This document shows, piece after piece, positions 7,509 to 7,852 of a DNA stretch of 7,852 nt; the first letter of the stretch is position 1, and every line of letters starts with the position of its first letter. The position numbers and the translations under genes were made by a program. Under the pieces are notes generated by a model that did not search any database, was not told the origin of the DNA, and worked only from the letters and a program-made list of their open reading frames with translations. The stretch is from CAYNJF01 sp964351745 (GTDB lineage Bacteria; Pseudomonadota; Gammaproteobacteria; Berkiellales; Berkiellaceae): positions 1-7,852 of the forward strand of contig CAYGPI010000105.1 of the NCBI GenBank assembly GCA_964351745.1. Direction: 5' to 3'.

Positions 7509-7517
7509 GTATCCACA
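7509..7517 (+). promoter_or_regulatory. DnaA box 3 (GTATCCACA)
   Basis: Eight of nine bases match, differing at the first base. It is the third of the tandem triplet and directly adjoins the A+T-rich stretch. Confidence 0.7.
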
Positions 7518-7530
7518 ACATTCGTGCTCT

Positions 7531-7580
7531 ATCTTACTAATTTAAATCAATATTATTAAGAAGCAGATAATTTGCAAAAA
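7531..7580. other. A+T-rich candidate duplex-unwinding element
   Basis: Only 9 of 50 bases are G or C. The stretch includes TTTAAAT and ATATTATTAA and sits between DnaA boxes 3 and 4, the usual place for origin melting. No repeated 13-mers like those of the E. coli origin were seen. Confidence 0.5.
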
Positions 7581-7581
7581 A

Positions 7582-7590
7582 CTATCCACA
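7582..7590 (+). promoter_or_regulatory. DnaA box 4 (CTATCCACA)
   Basis: Eight of nine bases match, differing at the first base, same orientation as boxes 1-3, on the far side of the A+T-rich stretch. From here to about 7719 I see no gene, repeat or other site. Confidence 0.65.
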
Positions 7591-7719
7591 AAAGACTCAA
7601 ATTGCATATCAACCAAGCCCTGCGCCAACCTACCAAGAAAACCGCATATTTAGCACAACAAGAAATCATGGATTTCATACTTTTAATCTGAGCATAGCCA
7701 ATCATCTCATAACTTATGA

Positions 7720-7735
7720 TTATTCCCGTGGAGCA
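7720..7735. promoter_or_regulatory. Degenerate parS-like site
   Basis: TTATTCCCGTGGAGCA matches TGTTNCACGTGGAACA at about 12 of 16 positions, keeping the right half (CGTGGA-CA) better than the left. It is probably too weak to bind ParB alone. It may be a decayed copy or an auxiliary site in the cluster. Confidence 0.4.
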
Positions 7736-7764
7736 TACGCCTCCAATAGAACATGAACCTCAGA

Positions 7765-7780
7765 TATTTCACTTGGAGCA
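7765..7780. promoter_or_regulatory. Degenerate parS-like site
   Basis: TATTTCACTTGGAGCA matches the parS consensus at about 13 of 16 positions, with one change in the central CACGTG core (G to T). It is followed immediately by TAGGGTT, a heptamer also found before canonical site 2. Confidence 0.5.
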
Positions 7781-7792
7781 TAGGGTTACAGA

Positions 7793-7808
7793 TGTTCCAC
7801 GTGGAACA
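7793..7808. promoter_or_regulatory. parS: parS site 1 (ParB-binding centromere site)
   Basis: TGTTCCACGTGGAACA is a perfect 16-bp palindrome matching the conserved bacterial parS consensus TGTTNCACGTGNAACA. With its flanking A and T the symmetry extends to 18 bp (7792-7809). In the ParABS system ParB loads here, spreads as a CTP clamp, and lets ParA move the new origin to its cell position. The site lies about 200 bp from the last DnaA box, as expected for an origin-proximal centromere. Confidence 0.92.
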
Positions 7809-7833
7809 TTGCCAGCAAGCCTTAGGGTTTGGA

Positions 7834-7849
7834 TGTTTCACGTGGAACA
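7834..7849. promoter_or_regulatory. parS: parS site 2 (ParB-binding centromere site)
   Basis: TGTTTCACGTGGAACA fits the parS consensus, with one asymmetric position between the half sites (T on the left, G on the right). Its start is 41 bp after that of site 1, about four helical turns, and it ends 3 bases before the window edge. More copies may follow. Confidence 0.9.
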
Positions 7850-7852
7850 TAG

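Larger units (their letters stand above)
7485..7590 (+). other. oriC: Probable chromosomal replication origin (oriC): DnaA-box cluster with A+T-rich region
   Basis: Four DnaA boxes in the same orientation lie in 106 bp that hold no gene. TTATCCACA at 7497-7505 is a perfect consensus. TTATTCACC (7485-7493), GTATCCACA (7509-7517) and CTATCCACA (7582-7590) each differ at one position from TTATNCACA. The first three start exactly 12 bp apart. Between the third and fourth boxes, 7531-7580 is 82% A+T (41 of 50 bases), fitting a duplex-unwinding element. Nearness to gyrB and to parS sites supports a chromosomal origin. A full IHF site was not found (a WATCAA-type sequence at 7545 has the TTR half one base off), and GATC is nearly absent, so Dam/SeqA-type control is not indicated. 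Confidence 0.8.

Noticed and set aside
7543..7556. IHF site in the A+T-rich origin stretch
   Set aside because: The WATCAA half is present, but the TTR half is displaced by one base from the consensus spacing.

Overview
The window looks like the replication-origin neighbourhood of a gammaproteobacterial chromosome. The evidence is a two-subunit glycyl-tRNA synthetase (glyQ, glyS), a GyrB that tracks the E. coli protein almost residue by residue and carries the long Gram-negative C-terminal insertion, a Trk-type potassium channel subunit, and a heptose phosphatase of LPS synthesis. A Legionella/Coxiella- or Pseudomonas-like relative would fit the gene order and moderate A+T content, but genus cannot be decided here.

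Layout. Bases 3-353 hold the C-terminal end of trkH, cut by the window edge. After a 99-bp spacer with a sigma-70-like -10 box comes a tight plus-strand operon: glyQ (453-1370), glyS (1373-3451, 2-nt gap) and gmhB (3448-3984, ATGA overlap). A 214-bp A+T-rich spacer holds a 10-bp inverted repeat. It is followed by an unrecognised 184-residue gene (4199-4753), which ends at a hairpin terminator shared with gyrB. gyrB lies on the minus strand, convergent with the operon (4789-7212).

Bases 7213-7852 hold no credible gene. They carry the gyrB leader, then three DnaA boxes in tandem at exact 12-bp spacing, an A+T-rich stretch and a fourth box: a probable oriC. The last ~130 bp contain two canonical parS sites, the binding sites of the chromosome segregation protein ParB, and two degenerate copies.

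Most notable points. (1) gyrB has an in-frame amber TAG at codon 18, where the family has a conserved lysine, with perfectly family-like sequence on both sides. This is a sequencing error, a very recent mutation, or a stop that is read through. (2) oriC abuts gyrB directly, without the dnaA-dnaN-recF genes that normally lie upstream of it. (3) The parS sites form a cluster with repeated flanks that probably continues beyond the window. (4) The unknown gene occupies the slot that holds a lysophospholipid acyltransferase gene in Pseudomonas. I see no phage, IS, CRISPR or defence system here.
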